Of a DNA stretch of 64,000 bases, positions 28,466-43,514 are shown in pieces. Below the pieces are notes generated by a model. It did no database searches and was not told where the DNA came from. It saw nothing but the letters and a program-made list of their open reading frames with translations. The stretch covers positions 6,281,843-6,345,842 of the forward strand of contig JAEMBT020000003.1 of the NCBI GenBank assembly GCA_018873245.2, written 5' to 3'. The stretch is from Archegozetes longisetosus. Taxonomy: Eukaryota > Arthropoda > Arachnida > Sarcoptiformes > Trhypochthoniidae. The first letter of the stretch is position 1. Every line of letters starts with the position of its first letter. The position numbers were made by a program, and so were the translations under genes.

Positions 28466-31400
28466 TTGTCATGACTACATTGAGACACATTGACGTTGTT
28501 TCCATTGCTTCTCAAATTATCTTTTTCAAGATGAATAGGTAAAAATAGGTGCAGTTCTATGTTGACATTGTCGCTGCCTTACTATATGTATGATAATTGC
28601 TTTAAACCATTGCACAAATGCTGATTAATTCACTTTATACGCTCACAAATTTTACATTACCTCCTCTATGAATACCTTTGTTCCACTTGTTTCTTTAGCA
28701 AGATTGTCAATTTACAAGTTATCTTCAAATAATAAGACAAGTTTGACACATTTTGTCTTAAGATTAGAATGATTTTAGCTGGCGATTGGTGTGCACGAAA
28801 GCATAAATTCAATTGTTTATTGTTCTATCTGAAAGAAAACCGTATCTCTCTTAAAACCTTAATGCTTTTCAATACTCATATAAAAGTTATTCATATATTA
28901 AGTTTTGCTTCAATAACGCCACTCACTATAAAAATCGCTATTATGTCGTATGCATTGAAAATTGGCAAACGATATGTTTGGGTGAAAACCGAGAGATAGC
29001 TCATTAAATGGAAATATAAAAATAATGAGTAACACTCCAGTTGAGACTTAAACGCAAACATGACATATGCATGATAAAAATTGGACTCATATGAGTGATC
29101 TATCTTTGCTTTCACTCAACTATAGTGCTCGATCTATACAGTTGTTCAGTTAGCTATTTTGCTTTTTTATTCAATTACTCAGTCGTACAATCATAACCAG
29201 CAACAGATATAACTGGTTCAGAAGAGTGGTTACTCCTAATCTGTATCGAGTCATGCATTGTTATTAAACACATCTGTAGGTGTATGACAACATTTTCAGC
29301 AAAGTCTTTGTTTTAGTTCTTAATTGGTATTTTTTGACTATCACAAAACAAGTTTATCGTTGCAATTGGGTAATACAACTAATAGAAATTAACATTAGTT
29401 TTATGCGATGCAGTACAGGTAAACTCATTTGGGAGCCATCGATCAATCTTTACTTTGATAGAAGTGAAGCTCTGAAAGGAGAAAAGCAGTTATATTGCAG
29501 TTATATTACTATATGGCTGAGTACTCTATCGAAGACTATTATGTGGTTGTGGAGCACAAATTTATTTATACCTTCATATATGAAAGTGCATTATTATTTA
29601 TATGAACTTTCCAACTATTCGACCTTTCCTTCAAGTAATTTCTTTTCCGCTCAAATACTCTCCATTAAGATTGACATTCACTAATAACTAGTGAAAAACT
29701 CTAATAAATCAAACACCTCATCCTATACCAATCAACCATTAATGTCAGCTGTGAAATTATATCTCTAAATATTACCTATCTGTTGTTATAGCTCACCATT
29801 CCCCAATTGATTGTTTTATTGCTAGCTCAAAAACTATACCGTTTACTATGGTTTATGTCGAAATAATAAAAGACAAATACAAAAAGTTCAAAATAACAAT
29901 ATATATATTGAGTAGTAGTAGTAGTAATTGGAAGCATTTGTTGCGATAACTTATATCATAATTGTGGCACAACTGTTTGCTATGAGTTTATATCAAACAA
30001 ACCTAAACTTTCAAACTAGTATTAATTATCTTATATGAAGTTGAAACACTTTTCACTTAATTTTGTCTCTCAAGTTAAAAGTTAAATGTTAACAAGAAAA
30101 GTTGGTAAACGTGATTTCTATTTTGATATCTATTGGAAAATATTCAAATAGAAATTAATGTTCAATAAGGTTTCATTCGATGAGCTCAATCCGTTTAACA
30201 TAATTATACTGTAGAAAGCGATTAACTAATTCTACCTTTATTAGTTTTATAACAATTATGTTGAAATTTCAAATATTTACTAGAAATATCATCATAATCT
30301 TCACTATAATGATCAAAATGAGTTCAAATCGAAATTTGATTGGAATGCGCTGCAACTCATAAATTCATCGCAAGACAATAAAAAACGTAATTATGATCAT
30401 AAATCAAAATATCATCATTAGCTTTATTATCACTATTCTTATAGTTTTCGAGTGTTTATTGAGGGATAAATGACTGTAAAGAATATTTTTGAAATTAGTT
30501 TGACTGAATTTGGAAGAGCTGCTAGAATAAGAAGCTTCATGGCTTATATGTTGATTGATTGGATTTAATGTAATGAACAAATATGATGTTTAAGAAAAGA
30601 AACAATATTCAATCTAAATATAAATCGCAATAATATTCACTGATAATCTACCATATTTTTTATTGATCTTTTTACTATTGTTCTGTAATTTTATCTAAAA
30701 AAGTCAATCCGATTATGTGAGAGGGATCTATAAGTTGATGAAAACAATGAAAGAGGGATTATATCGAAGTATGATTGAAAAACCATATTGAAGAGAAAAT
30801 CACTAAAGACCTTTTTTCAGCTCAACATTTATAAGGTGTGTTGTGTGTTTCAATTATTCTACATGGGTGTTAAGCCAAAATCAATTATTGACTTAGTGTC
30901 TTGAAATTACCAAACTAACAATTACTGCAAGTTTTGTACTTTACCAAAATGATTTCTCATTAAGATCATCGTTAAGTAGAGATCTAATTGAAATTATGTT
31001 TTTATTTTGAACACTTCAAAACTAAAACATTGAAAGTGAAATTGATAAGTATTATTAGCGACAAAGTGAACACGTAAAAACAGTTTCAGAGTTTGTTCAG
31101 TTGAGATTGACTAATAAACATGCTTTACATGAGTAATATTTGATAGAAATAATGTCTAATGATTTAATAGTATATACGTATGAATGACTTGCTTCACTTA
31201 ATAAGAGATGAGAATTATCGACTCAATACAATTGTAAACTTGTCAAACATTATTAGAAGTAGTAAATGGGTTAGCTTAATTTGAATTCGCCTAAATTTTC
31301 TCAATTATCACAAATCACAAGAGGAGTGCTCAAGAAAGAGAGTGACACTTTATTAATTTAAGACCTGCTGTTATATGTTCTTCACATAATAACATTGCTC

Positions 31401-34400
31401 GAGGATATAGTTTGGTTTCCAATGTCCGAAATAGTCATTAGTGATAACTACCACTGACTAACAATCGATTCTGTGATATTCCTCTCAATTTATTCGAGTC
31501 TCACTGTGGCTCAAAACTGTTTCACTCGTTTTGTGCACCACAATCGATCACTATTTCAACGATACACAATTGATGGTTGAGATAACACAATCAATCGATA
31601 TATTATTCTAATATTAAAACTTCTATCAATTGCTTATCTATTTCTTCTGTTTTGAAGAGACCTTTCTGTGCATTTTTAGCATTAGTTAGTACGTTAAGGC
31701 TTTTGATGCATGAAGTCAAGTGATTGGTGGAATCTATAGATCGTAATATCACTCAAATATCGTTATAAATAAAGAAAAAAATATAATAATTATTGATATA
31801 TTTTTACGACTTTCGAAAAGCGATTATAATAAAACAGGTTTATGGCTCAAACTAAACTTTGTTTCATTAGTTCAATAGATTCTATTTCAGTCCATACATT
31901 GCATATGATTATATATTGACCACTTTCCGACCCTCCCTTTGTTAGGGTTGATTATGGATTAGAGCCATAAGTTATTTTCAACACAAATGCAAATAGTCAT
32001 TCAAGATATTTGTTTTGTTAATCAAATTGGTTTTAGGTAAATAGAAAAAACTGCAACAATCTTGCCTGAAAATGTGAATTAGAAGCAAGATGTGAATAAG
32101 TATCCAGAAATAAAGTTAAAGTTACATTAATGAGACTAAAACGGTAATAATTGACACTGACTTATTTGAATGGATCTCTACTGAATTGGTTGAGTCGTAA
32201 TTTATACAATAGAAAAAATGTAGACAAAAATTTCATTCCCAGTCCTATTTAAAAAAGTGTATCTTATCGTAAAAAAGCATTTTCTTAAAGAAAGTCTTTA
32301 GAGAATACTGTTTGGAGTTGAGTGTTGTACTGATAAATTTTTTCGCTACAACGCCTTATATCGCTGCATGAATTGAATACTAACACCGTATCGCAACTAA
32401 AGATATCTTCTTACATACAACTTAACCAAACTCCACAATAGATCTAATATTCTAATTAAATTCTTTCGAACAACCATCAGAATAATTATCAAAACCAATT
32501 TATTATTTGCTTAAGGGGTGACCATTTCATCAAATGGAACCATTTACGTGTGAACGCATTTTACGATTGATCTAAATATCAAAGTTCACAATAAAACGCC
32601 TCAATTGACTCGCAGAATATGGAGCTAAGAAAGGTTTTAAAAAAATAAAAACCATTACAATTTCTTAGTGTACAGTTATGATTGAGTAAATATTATTTTA
32701 TTGCTTCGTACACTTGGGTTATGTTATTATTTGAATTGAAGGTAATGATAGAATTACGTGCAATAATAGCTTATTGTGATTAGAAGTATGATAACAGGGT
32801 GTGATATCAAACACACCACTTTCTTCACTTTCATACATATATTATGCAGATTAGGAAAAGCTCTGCTTCGGAATTGACTGAATTAATTGCGGAAATAATT
32901 GTGGTTTGATGTGAAAATGTGAGAAGAGTAACCATCAGAAAAGTTAGCATTTGCAATAACGGAAAATTAATCTGAACAGGTTTCGGTATCTGTTGATATT
33001 AATTACTTCATAGTTACATCCTATTTGAGCCAATGGTTTTATTTTTCATTAATTTCCATATTATTAGCCAATAATTAATCTTGTTCATAACATCTTTGAA
33101 AGCACTATCTCTAAGCTGTTTCTAACAAATGTTGTGTTTCTCCTATTTTATTATTTCTTCTCATGTTATCATTATTATATTTATATAAGAACAGTATAAT
33201 AAAACATTTACTATGCAGTTATACTCAAGATAACTCTACCGAAATAAATGCTTGTTCTAAGCCTTCAGACTTTTACTACTTTATGTACCAAATAATAAAA
33301 TTCATTTTTCATAATACATATAAATGCATTTTAGATTTATATTAAACCTAAAGAATTGGATTGAAGGCATTGAAGCTTGAATTGAATTTATTAGTCCACA
33401 AGTAAACCAGGTTTGAGGATGTTTGGAAAATGCTTATTAAAAATAAACTATACTTTTGCAATAATCTGACTGAGTCGCGATACTCAGTCAATAAATATTT
33501 GCAATTGCTGACGAATCTATTTTATGGATGGAGTATTATTATTTCTACCTTTCTGGTTTACTATTGTAATACTAACAACCCGCTACTCTACAGAATAATG
33601 TTTCAAGTAACATCTATAGTTTTCAAAGATATATTGTCAGATCAAAACTTTATGCTTCATTCCACTTGTATTTCAAAATTCAAATATTAGTATTAATATT
33701 TGAAAAGTCATCTTTCATCAAATGTTTATCCGACTAATGCATCAAGTATTCTGAATACATTCGCTATGCTCTCAAATACGTATATGTTATGTTTAGGGAC
33801 ACTAGAATTCGGCGAGTTAAAGTGGCTTATTCTAGCAGAACGAGGGGGAGTTTAAAAGCCATTTTCGGAACCAAATTTAGGGCAAAAAATCTTCAACTTT
33901 ATATTATACATTTTCAAAGTTTCAAACTCTATTTTAAATAATCTTAAATTCAATACAACTGTTAAGATGGATTACGTTTATTTATTTGAATATTTTCAGC
34001 AGTAAAATTAAGTCTGTAATCAGTTAAAAATTGCTTCAGTTTAAAGAAACATCTCTTTGCTTCTATTGATACTAAAGCGCATACAATCTTTTAAATCTGC
34101 CACCGAAATCATTAGGCTTTGTCAATTCAATTAGATCTGGATTTTTTCTCAGATTTCCTTCTAATTTGATAAGATCACCGAATTGCTAAATTTTTATTAT
34201 TAAAAAAACAAATCTCAGGATTAGAATTTGAACATAAGGGAATTCGGGAGAGCTAAATAAGGCTTAAAATACATATACATTATATCTAAAGTGTTAACTA
34301 ATATTAGAACTGGAACAACTCCGATTTCTGGCCTCCTTAGTTATCTTAGAATAATTCTACAAATTCGTTAGGATAGCATTCATTTTACACATCGACACAC

Positions 34401-37371
34401 ATTTCTAAGATAAATATAAAAACTTAATGTAGAGGTAATATCGACCCTATTCATTTCGAGATTACGAAAACTGAAAGAAAAATTTTGCTTCAATTGAAAT
34501 TAATTTTCTGATCTATAGTCTCAAATGCTGTAGAGCTTAACTTAAGTCTGAGAACCTAAACAGAACTGCATGCCTTAGGATCAATTTGAAAATTGTAAAC
34601 CTCTAATCCCTAAAATTTGAATGAAGCTTCAGGTTTGAAGTTTACTTTGATTATTTGCTTTAAAAGCGCTATATTGGTGTCCTTTTATAAATTTTTAAAT
34701 TGAATTTGCAAAAAGTAATTTTAATACTGTTCTCGCTCATATAGTGTTCGGCTTACATTGAGACTACGTTTTGCTTTCTAACTAATAAATATTTGACTTT
34801 TGCCTACTCGTTTCACATTCATTTTATTAGTAATGAATTCTACTTTAAAAAGTTATGTTCCAATTTCAGTATTTCTTCTATTTGTTTCAAATTCTTAATC
34901 TTCAACAACTTCATTAGAATGAAAATTTAATTTTGTTCTTTGCCACCATTTTGAGCTTGTTTCACTTGGTTATTTTGTAATTTGCTGCTTCCAATTCAAG
35001 TGAAAGGTTTGTATTTATTTACTTTAAGCTAATTCAAGTTCAATCATAAGTTGAGCTAATCTATAATTGTATGCATTAGTTTTTTTGTTTATTTTGATTA
35101 AGATGAAACGTTCATTTTTATAAAACTTGAAAGTTTGTCATATTATTTGAATGTACTTATACTTTGATTTCTTAAGAAAGATGAATAAATGAATCAGCTT
35201 ATCAAAAGAATACTCATAAGTATGTGTATGTGTTTACTTTACTTTGATCAATAAGAGGGAGTGCAACCGTGTTTATAACAAACTTCACTTAAAATCTGTT
35301 TTTTTCTATTCATTTTAATAAACTTCAGTTATGTTACAGTTTTTAGAAGCTTTTGATGAAAAAAATTTACATAAACTTTTCTCTGTTAAATAAAAATGCC
35401 TAAACCATCGTGAACTTTTCACTTTATGGGTTTATTTATTAAATGACATTAATCTAAAAGATAGTTACGAAAGAAGTAAAGTATCTATGAGTGGCCACAT
35501 CTGGCCATAGACGCTATAAGAGGATGGTTAATATGACCTAAATTACAAACTTGTAGAGAGTGTTGACTGTTTAGAAAAGGTGACCCCATAGAGCACAACA
35601 AAGCTATAGAGATAGAGATTCGTTATTTCTCTAATAATCACATATTCCATTCTACATCTTCAATAGAAGCTAGTCCATCAAGAATAAGTCAAGTCGAAAT
35701 AATGAGTCATCTGCAATTGATTCAAATAATTGTCACAACTAATAGTGGTTCTCATGTATAGAAATGTTTTTTAAATAACGATTTGATTTACTCAATGTTT
35801 AATAACTATGTTATTATTTGCGTTTATCTTAATTTAGTTTAATATTGACTAAGATTTAAGGTTAATTAGCATAGAGTGAGGTAAATATTATGAAAATGAT
35901 CAAAGCCATTAAAGACCTACATGTTAACTAATTTTCTGGCATATTTTAATCAGACAACAGCGAGCAGCCTATTATATCCGTTAAGAAGCTCTAAAATAGT
36001 CTTATTTTTAGATAAAAACCTCAAAATCATTAATCATTTTCTCCTTATTAACTGTGCCTCAGGACAATTAGGTGCTTTCAGTTAAGGTATTTCTGTCCTC
36101 AATTAGGAAATGAATAGCTTAAGACTATTTAGTGCTGATTTATCACAAGTTCGATTTGCCAATTATCTCTCATCATTTCGAGTCCAACTCAATCTAAATC
36201 ATCTTCTAATTGATATTATATATATTAATCAGGAAGATTTTTCATCAAAATAACAGTTTGTTAACATTGATAGTAAGAAAGTAGATATGAGAGTAATTGA
36301 AGTTTAGTTTTTATTTTAGCAGAGCTAATGCAAAGTATAGCGCACCGAACGTTTATAGCTATATTACAGTGAGAATAATAATTCGATCGTGTATTATATG
36401 CTTTTTCCCAAAAGCGAAAATGTAATGCTTGGCAACGTATTAATGATCAGCGTCATGAACCTAGTCATGAGCAGAGCTTCAACTTTTTCGGGAATATTAC
36501 TTTTCTATTGCTCTAAACTTTCGGAGACTAAATCAAAGCTGATGCTGAAAATGCAAAAATCTGGGATAATATTGAATGTTTAAAAGCTGAATTTTTAATG
36601 TTTTCATAAATTTTCAGAAATAACGAAAACTTTGATTTTATTCTAAAATAACTGAAATTATTCTAAAACAGCTAAATATATTAAATTTGTTTCAGTAACC
36701 AAACATGAAATTGAGTTCTCAGTGGTTTCCAGTGAGCATTTTCAAAAAAAACTTAAGACTTAAAATTTATAATCTGATACTAAATATTAGATTGCACTGA
36801 ATCTTATTTGAATGAATGAACTTTTGCATACTTAAACACTGTTAGAACGATTCTATTCGAATATTGAGTCGTTGAGAGAGGCTTGTTTGGCTTAAAGTTA
36901 AGTAGGAAAATGTCCGAGTTAACGACGGAATTAGAAATATCTGATCGGAAAATTGCACTAGTGATGAGTAAACCTGCGTGAGGCTCACCGATCAAATGCA
37001 TTTGACTCATGCAAAGTTGCATGTTTGCTAACTTTCTTGTATCATTCACACTATTGACTTGAATATATTTAAAAAACAGTATAGATGTATAGATGGCTTC
37101 TGCAATTGTTAGCATAATTCATAGATGAAAGTGCCATCCAAATAATTAGCACCGAATGGGGAGAATAGAAGAATAGATTCCAGGTTAGAACTTCCTTCAA
37201 GTTAGAATTTTATTCTTCTACCTGAGTAATCGAGATATGATAGAAATGGTATAATAAAAGGCGTTCGTCGGCCTCATTAGTTTCCTGCTATTCTTCCTTC
37301 TTCTGTTCCTTTTTTCGCTTTGAGTTTTAATGAGGCAAAACTTTTTCAAAGTGGGAAATGTAGGAAAGAGA

Positions 37372-37446
37372 GCATTGGGTTGTATGGCATTGGGTTGTAT
37401 GACATTGGGTTGTATAACGTTAGGTTTTATAGCATTGGGTTGAAGT
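37372..37446. repeat. 15-bp tandem repeat, five copies
   Basis: Unit GCATTGGGTTGTATG repeated five times with point changes that never alter the period, so a minus-strand frame (37218-37526) reads as QPNAI/QPNVI pentapeptides. The frame has no other sign of being a gene. Confidence 0.9.
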
Positions 37447-38925
37447 GAAGAGAATAGTAAGATAAAGATACAGACCCGACAGGCGTTGAGTAAATCCCAA
37501 AGTGTTATTGCCTTTGACCATATCAAATGTAATGGTTATATTAAATTTATTCGAACATTTTTCATATTCTTCTCTCCAGCTTACATTTGGTTTGACAAAA
37601 GCTCATCACTATTTTCTGATCGATATTTCGAATCTATTTCCGGACTCTATACTTTCACTTATCTCTATTGACCAATAGATTCAAGTTATTCATGTTCTGA
37701 AGAAACTCTTCAAATATTTGATAAGTTGGGCTGAAAATTGTTAGATATTGGTTATAAATTTCAATAGTGTTTTCCATATTTGATTCGTATTAATGATAAT
37801 AATCAACATATTGCCTATCATATATGATAAGTTATAACTATCTTAAAAATAAGTAAATCAATCATAGAGGACTGGCACGTTGTGCTTAATTACAGACTTG
37901 CTGACTTCATATCAAATTAATTAATAACTTAAAAATATGGCACTAGTTTCTGTAAACTATCTTAATAAAAAATGTCGGTCTCTCTCATATATCCATTTAT
38001 CGATCACTGTAGACTATTTTTTTGACAACAATCATTATCGTGACCTGTTCGGAGATCATTATCCATAATATAAAGGTTTCGGGTTCTAGATTTTGCCTTT
38101 TTTAAGGCATTATTACATTTGAGCAATACATACAAACAGAGCTCTATAACACATAATGAACCTAATGCTGATCGCAATCGTAGAAACTGCGAAACCCCTA
38201 AAAATTTGCCCTTCATCAAATCCTATACAGGTTTTGGTGGAAATAAAACAAGAATTTTCTCGGTTTTTCAGCTTATATGGGATGAGTGGAAAATAGGAAA
38301 TAAACTTATAGTGCGGAAAGTGGCGAATACAAAAATGTTGAAATACTAAAATCAGAAGGTTTATTTATTATCCCATCATTTTTAGAGTTTACACCTCAAG
38401 CAAGCTTTCCAGAAAATCCAACGCTAAGATACGAAAATTCAAGAAAAGCTGCCAACTCTGCTTCAAGTAAAATCACAATTAAGTTAGTCTTAGATTTGTT
38501 GGGGAAGCAAAGCTCGAGAAGAAGTAGGCCTTACATTATTTAGTGAGAGTGAGCACTAACTCTAAACGCTATACAATCGAAACCAGAACTGAACTGAAAC
38601 AATAGTTATCTATATCTTCCAAATAACGATAAGGTTTCTAGCTTTATTCAAACAATTTCTAATATTTTTGTTAAGATTAAATGATTTTCATGTCCAAAAG
38701 AAGATCTAATAAATAACCTAAACATGACATAGGGTCTGACTTGTACTGATGTGATAAATGACTGATTAATAAGATCGTCAGTTGCGATCTTGTAGGAGTT
38801 CAACTCGTTTCATATATAATAAATTGAAGTTTTCAAAATTGAAAACATAAGATTCATTCGACTGTTGTTTACATTTACTTTAAACTAATGCGGATCTTGT
38901 TTTTTGTGAAGATAGAAAATCTCAA

Positions 38926-38996
38926 AATACAGACTTAGAATACAGACTTAGAATACAGACTTAGAATACAGACTTAGACTTAGAATACAGACTTAG
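38926..38996. repeat. 13-bp tandem repeat AATACAGACTTAG
   Basis: Five copies of AATACAGACTTAG with no base changes, plus one internal 6-base partial duplication (ACTTAG). The perfect identity suggests recent expansion. Confidence 0.95.
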
Positions 38997-39948
38997 TTCA
39001 ATCTTTTCAAACTCAGTCATTGAAAATATGAAAACACTTTAGAACTGCTGCAGATCGTAACATCTGTTAGATGAACAACTTTGACCATATTATTAGAGAA
39101 AACTAGACCACCAAAGCCCGAATACAACAATGAAATAGGCATTAGAAGAAGGCTTACTTCAGTTGATTGGATGACCCATTCATGCATTTGATTAGAGAAT
39201 ATTTGCGAAACCGATTCCCAAGTGATGTGCAGTCATAGCAACTTTTGTTGTCGTATTTGAGAACATGGCATCCTTTGGCTCAAAATATGATACATTCTTT
39301 ACTCTTGAAAGACTGTTCTCTGTTTTCAGTTTAAATTGGATAAAACAAAAGTCTGAAAAAAGTGAGAATAAACGTGACATATAAATGCACTTCTCGCACT
39401 TTTATGTTACAGCTCTTTCAATAAATAAATGCCAACAATCAGAATATCTAACGTATGCATAAAACTAGGCTTTTCGGTTTAGAGACATGGCAATATTGAG
39501 AACAAATTTTCAAACACCAATTTATTGGGAGATATGGATGTAAATTTGCTTTTTCTAAACAATGTCTATGACCGCTCTTCAGCAATGTCTATGGTGTTTC
39601 TCAACAACAATCAGGTCTTTCCCTTGCGTTATAACTCTTGTAATCAAATCTTTCCAAAATCCAAATGAAATTTGATCTCAATTGAAATTTCTTTTTTATT
39701 CTCAACGATCGACTGATTCAAATCGATTCTAAATAATGAATGATTGAATAAAAATTATATTTGATTTTTATGATGTAACGAATGAGAGCAAAAGTTTGAA
39801 GCAGAAGATAGTTTCCAACATAAAGTAGTATAGAGTACATGCTTTTGTCTCAACTTTAATCTTGAATTTTGAAAGAAAGACTAAGCATTACTAATAGAAG
39901 ATTGCAATAATTGAATGCTTTGTTTCATTCATATAAATATTGAAATAC

Positions 39949-39968
39949 GAGAGAGAGAGAGAGAGAGA
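39949..39968. repeat. (GA)n microsatellite, short
   Basis: About ten GA units. Confidence 0.9.
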
Positions 39969-42900
39969 TTTCACTTGAAAGGTATCCATAGTTACAGACA
40001 ATGGGGATTTGCAAAAGTCGGCACTTTTTCAAACAGCGTATAAATTATTAAGTTTTTTGGTGCTGACCTTCTGATCGGCAAGAACTCGTCGTTGTTCATC
40101 TTGAAGAACTCGCAGTTGTTCAAGATGACGGCAGTGAAGCGCAAAAGAGTGACATAACTATATGGCGAGCGGCTTCTAATTTCTGATCTTTGGATTTTTT
40201 CTCACATGATTAGCTCTTCATTATTTCATACCACCAATAGCATACAAATTCAATTTCTTTCTATTGCTTTTCACTCATTCGACCGAAAACTGTGCTAAAG
40301 TGTAAACGACTCGACATTATGTCAGTCAAAAATGTCTGGAATACTAGTCAGTCCTCTGGTGTACTCATCTCTGCATTCATTTCACACTGACATAAAACTA
40401 GAATAACCCAAACGCCAATCAGATTTAGAGTTGATTCTGACTTTCTTTTAACGACTCTGGACAGGACAATAAGTTGTGCTCAGTTATGATTACTTTTAAT
40501 TGATTCTGAAAAGCATTTGCAGTGATATGAGATGAAAATGCATTGAATTGAAAGAAAACTGGTTAAGAAGTACTCATAGCCATCAATCAATTTCTAGAAT
40601 CGAGTAAATTCAAGTTTAGCATGTTATTTAAGGAATAATTTTGTTATATTTTCAGTTAACAAATTATAGCTTATTCGAAAATTTGTCTACAGTTTAACAA
40701 TAAAACGAGTCTCTTATAAATTAGAATTGCAATTTTAATCAAATAAAGTGTGTCTTAATGAGTATTTCTGTACACTTACTTCAATCTAAACTATTATCTC
40801 TGAAATACTTGAAATTAGAGCGCATTCCTATTCTGATTCTATATTTGAACAGAACAAAGTTAGCATAAGATTAAAACAATTACGAGTAATTGCAATCGTG
40901 TTCACTCAAGTGTTTCCAAATATATTGAACCATCAAATGAGTATATGTGAAAAACTTGACAAAATTTAGAAACACCAACTCTAACTACAGCCCGAAACTT
41001 AATCGTTGTTGCTAGCAACAAAACTCAATCCTTGCTATATGAACCTCTTTGTGATGAGCATGAATTTGTTGCAAAATTTCGTTTTAGACTTGCTTTCATT
41101 ACTATATTGAGTATTCTATAAGTTGGATCATACGTCAAGATACTATGATCTGATGAAAAGCATGCCATCACAAGCATCACTATCTAGTTGCTACCAAGGA
41201 TTATTAGGTTTTTGAGTGCATCATTATGCTAAATGTTAGTTCAAATAAGTGACGTCTTGTTTCAATTATTCATTGAGTATGGAAGACAATGAAACTTTGG
41301 AGACACATCCGATTGCGTTTTCATATAGATATAAAGAGTATTTTATCCTTTATTTTGTGATAAATATCTTAAGTCAATGTTGTTTTAATGAGGAGAGTCA
41401 GATGGAAATAGAAAATAAATTAGAAAACTTGACGGACATTATTCCGAGATATGTGACTATTTTGTCAATTAGCTATTCTTGTGATATAAGGTATAAGATT
41501 AGGAATTTAAATGATGTTAGCCTTAATTGAATTAGAGAAAAGGAGATGGATTGGTGTAGTATATGGAGCGGTATATTATTGGGTAAAAAAGTTGCGGAAC
41601 GGCTGCTAAACCATTACTTGATGTTCATAGAAATAATCATTACTGGTCCGCATTATAGGCCATTCAACAATAGAACACATTTAAGAGAACTTATCAACAC
41701 TTTTTATACATAGTTGTCATTTACAATCTAAGCCTCAGCTGATAGCTCGAAAATATATTTATCTACAGAAAAGCAACTTGCGTACCAATCTTATGTTTCA
41801 AACTGTTTCTAATCGTCCTCTCTTATAGCTACACAACCATTAATGATCAATCGCGAGGATCACTATTTCGTCTTCTTCTTAGCCAATACTTGTTTTACGT
41901 GAAAACTTATCAAATACTTCTCATTTTGTTTACAAACATAAACTAAACTATCGATCGAATTGCTTTCAATTACTAACGTTTCTATTCTGTAAGAGTTGGA
42001 GTGAAGTCCCAGCTTTGCAATTGAGATACACAAGAGCTGAGGCAAAAACAATTTTCTTTTGTTGTATTTTCTAATTCAAAATACAAGTATTGATTTTAAA
42101 ACAGAACTAAAGCCCAACCGAACACATTTGAACAACCAGGGAATAACTTGTTCAACGAATTTGTGTCAAAAACTTTTAGTTCGACTTGAGGTCCAGAATA
42201 ACTGACTTTTACTATGAGCGGAAACCTCAGGCTTTTATGCAAAGGATTTATCAGAAGAAGAAATGAAGAAAAATTATCATTATTTTCATCAAATTTAATT
42301 TAAGTCGTGTCTTTAGGTAATGAATCAGATAATTAATGTTCTGCCCTTTTTTAACAAACAGACAATATTTTACCTGAAATGAAAAATTAGTTTTATCTGG
42401 TTTTATATTAAGCTGACATACTATTTGTTTTAATATACTCAATGTTACCATCGTTTAATTATTCTCAATCTTCTCAAATATATTTCTTTTAAACCATATC
42501 AGATATTGATTTGTCAACAAATCAGTCTTATGACAGTTGATCACAGCCATTTTAGAAAGTATAATATATTAGCCAATCCATTCTTGGAAAAACATATTCT
42601 CTGGTCCTTACTTTTATTAGCAACATATTGAGCATACGATACATGTTTCTGATCGAAAGCTTCCAAACCAGTCAAAAAACTACTGCTTCTGACATTTTCC
42701 AGCTATATATAATCTTAATTTTCAAAACTAAACCACTCAAACAAAATACAAACTTAACAACTGGTATACTGAAATCTTAATTTTGTAAGGTGCGTAAGAA
42801 TCGACTTGTTTTTGTTTTATATTTTTCATCAATTTAATTAGTAAGACCCTCAATGAATTGCAAATTTGGTTAGCTTTATAAATTACTGAACTCATTCAAT

Positions 42901-42941
42901 ATTCAAACAAAAAGTTCACATTCAAACAAAAAATTCACATT
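42901..42941. repeat. ~20-bp direct duplication
   Basis: ATTCAAACAAAAAGTTCAC is followed immediately by ATTCAAACAAAAAATTCAC, then a degenerate start of a third unit. Confidence 0.75.
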
Positions 42942-43456
42942 TAAACTTATGTTTGAACATGAACCCAATAATGGTATCGACATATGCGGCATAATAGAAA
43001 CATAATTGAACACAGTTAAGCAATATTCAGAGCATTTAACATTTGATTGACATTTTGTGACACTCAAAACTTGAATAATCTAAAAATACCAAAAAATTAA
43101 TTTAAATATTATGTAGACGATAATTTGCTAGCAGTGAACTATTGTTGAAAAATAGTTTCAGACATGAACATTGCATGAGAAGAGTGTCTGTTTGATAAGA
43201 TAGCTATGCTTCGTAACATTAATTAGTCTGAAATAGTAAAGACAATCAAACTAAACAGTTTAAGCGCAGAGCTCTTGTAATACTAGAAATACTACTCTTG
43301 GGAATAACAGAATTGTCCGCTATGACTTCGCTTCAAGACATCATACGCCAAAGTGCTAATGACAACTCTTAAAAGCTTCTGTTTCTCTTTTGATCATGTG
43401 ATAATATGATGGCATATCTAACTTCACTTTCTTATATTTAGTCTGATAAACATAAG

Positions 43457-43458
<2 letters not shown>

Positions 43459-43510
<52 letters not shown>
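43459..43510. repeat. (GA)n microsatellite
   Basis: About 26 uninterrupted GA units. Confidence 0.97.

Positions 43511-43514
<4 letters not shown>

Larger units (their letters stand above)
25199..37371 (+). other. Start of a very long CELF intron; gene-poor
   Basis: No further CELF exon or other conserved coding sequence was recognised. It contains small tandem repeats at 26131-26183 and 28409-28465. Open frames such as 26254-26676 (plus) and 26220-26513 (minus) overlap on opposite strands and have no recognisable domains, so I do not call them genes. Confidence 0.5.

Noticed and set aside
33800-34260. Possible pair of direct repeats (GAATTCGG..GAG..TAAA..GGCTTA) like short LTRs
   Set aside because: Similarity is short and gapped, with no primer-binding site, polypurine tract or coding remnant between them.
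37218-37526. Minus-strand frame with QPN(A/V)I pentapeptide repeats
   Set aside because: The repeats are a 15-bp minisatellite read in frame; nothing else suggests a gene.
40990-41080. Possible extra copy of the 205-bp repeat (gttgttgctagcaacaaaac)
   Set aside because: Only the short core word matches and it is locally palindromic; interior words of the family are absent.
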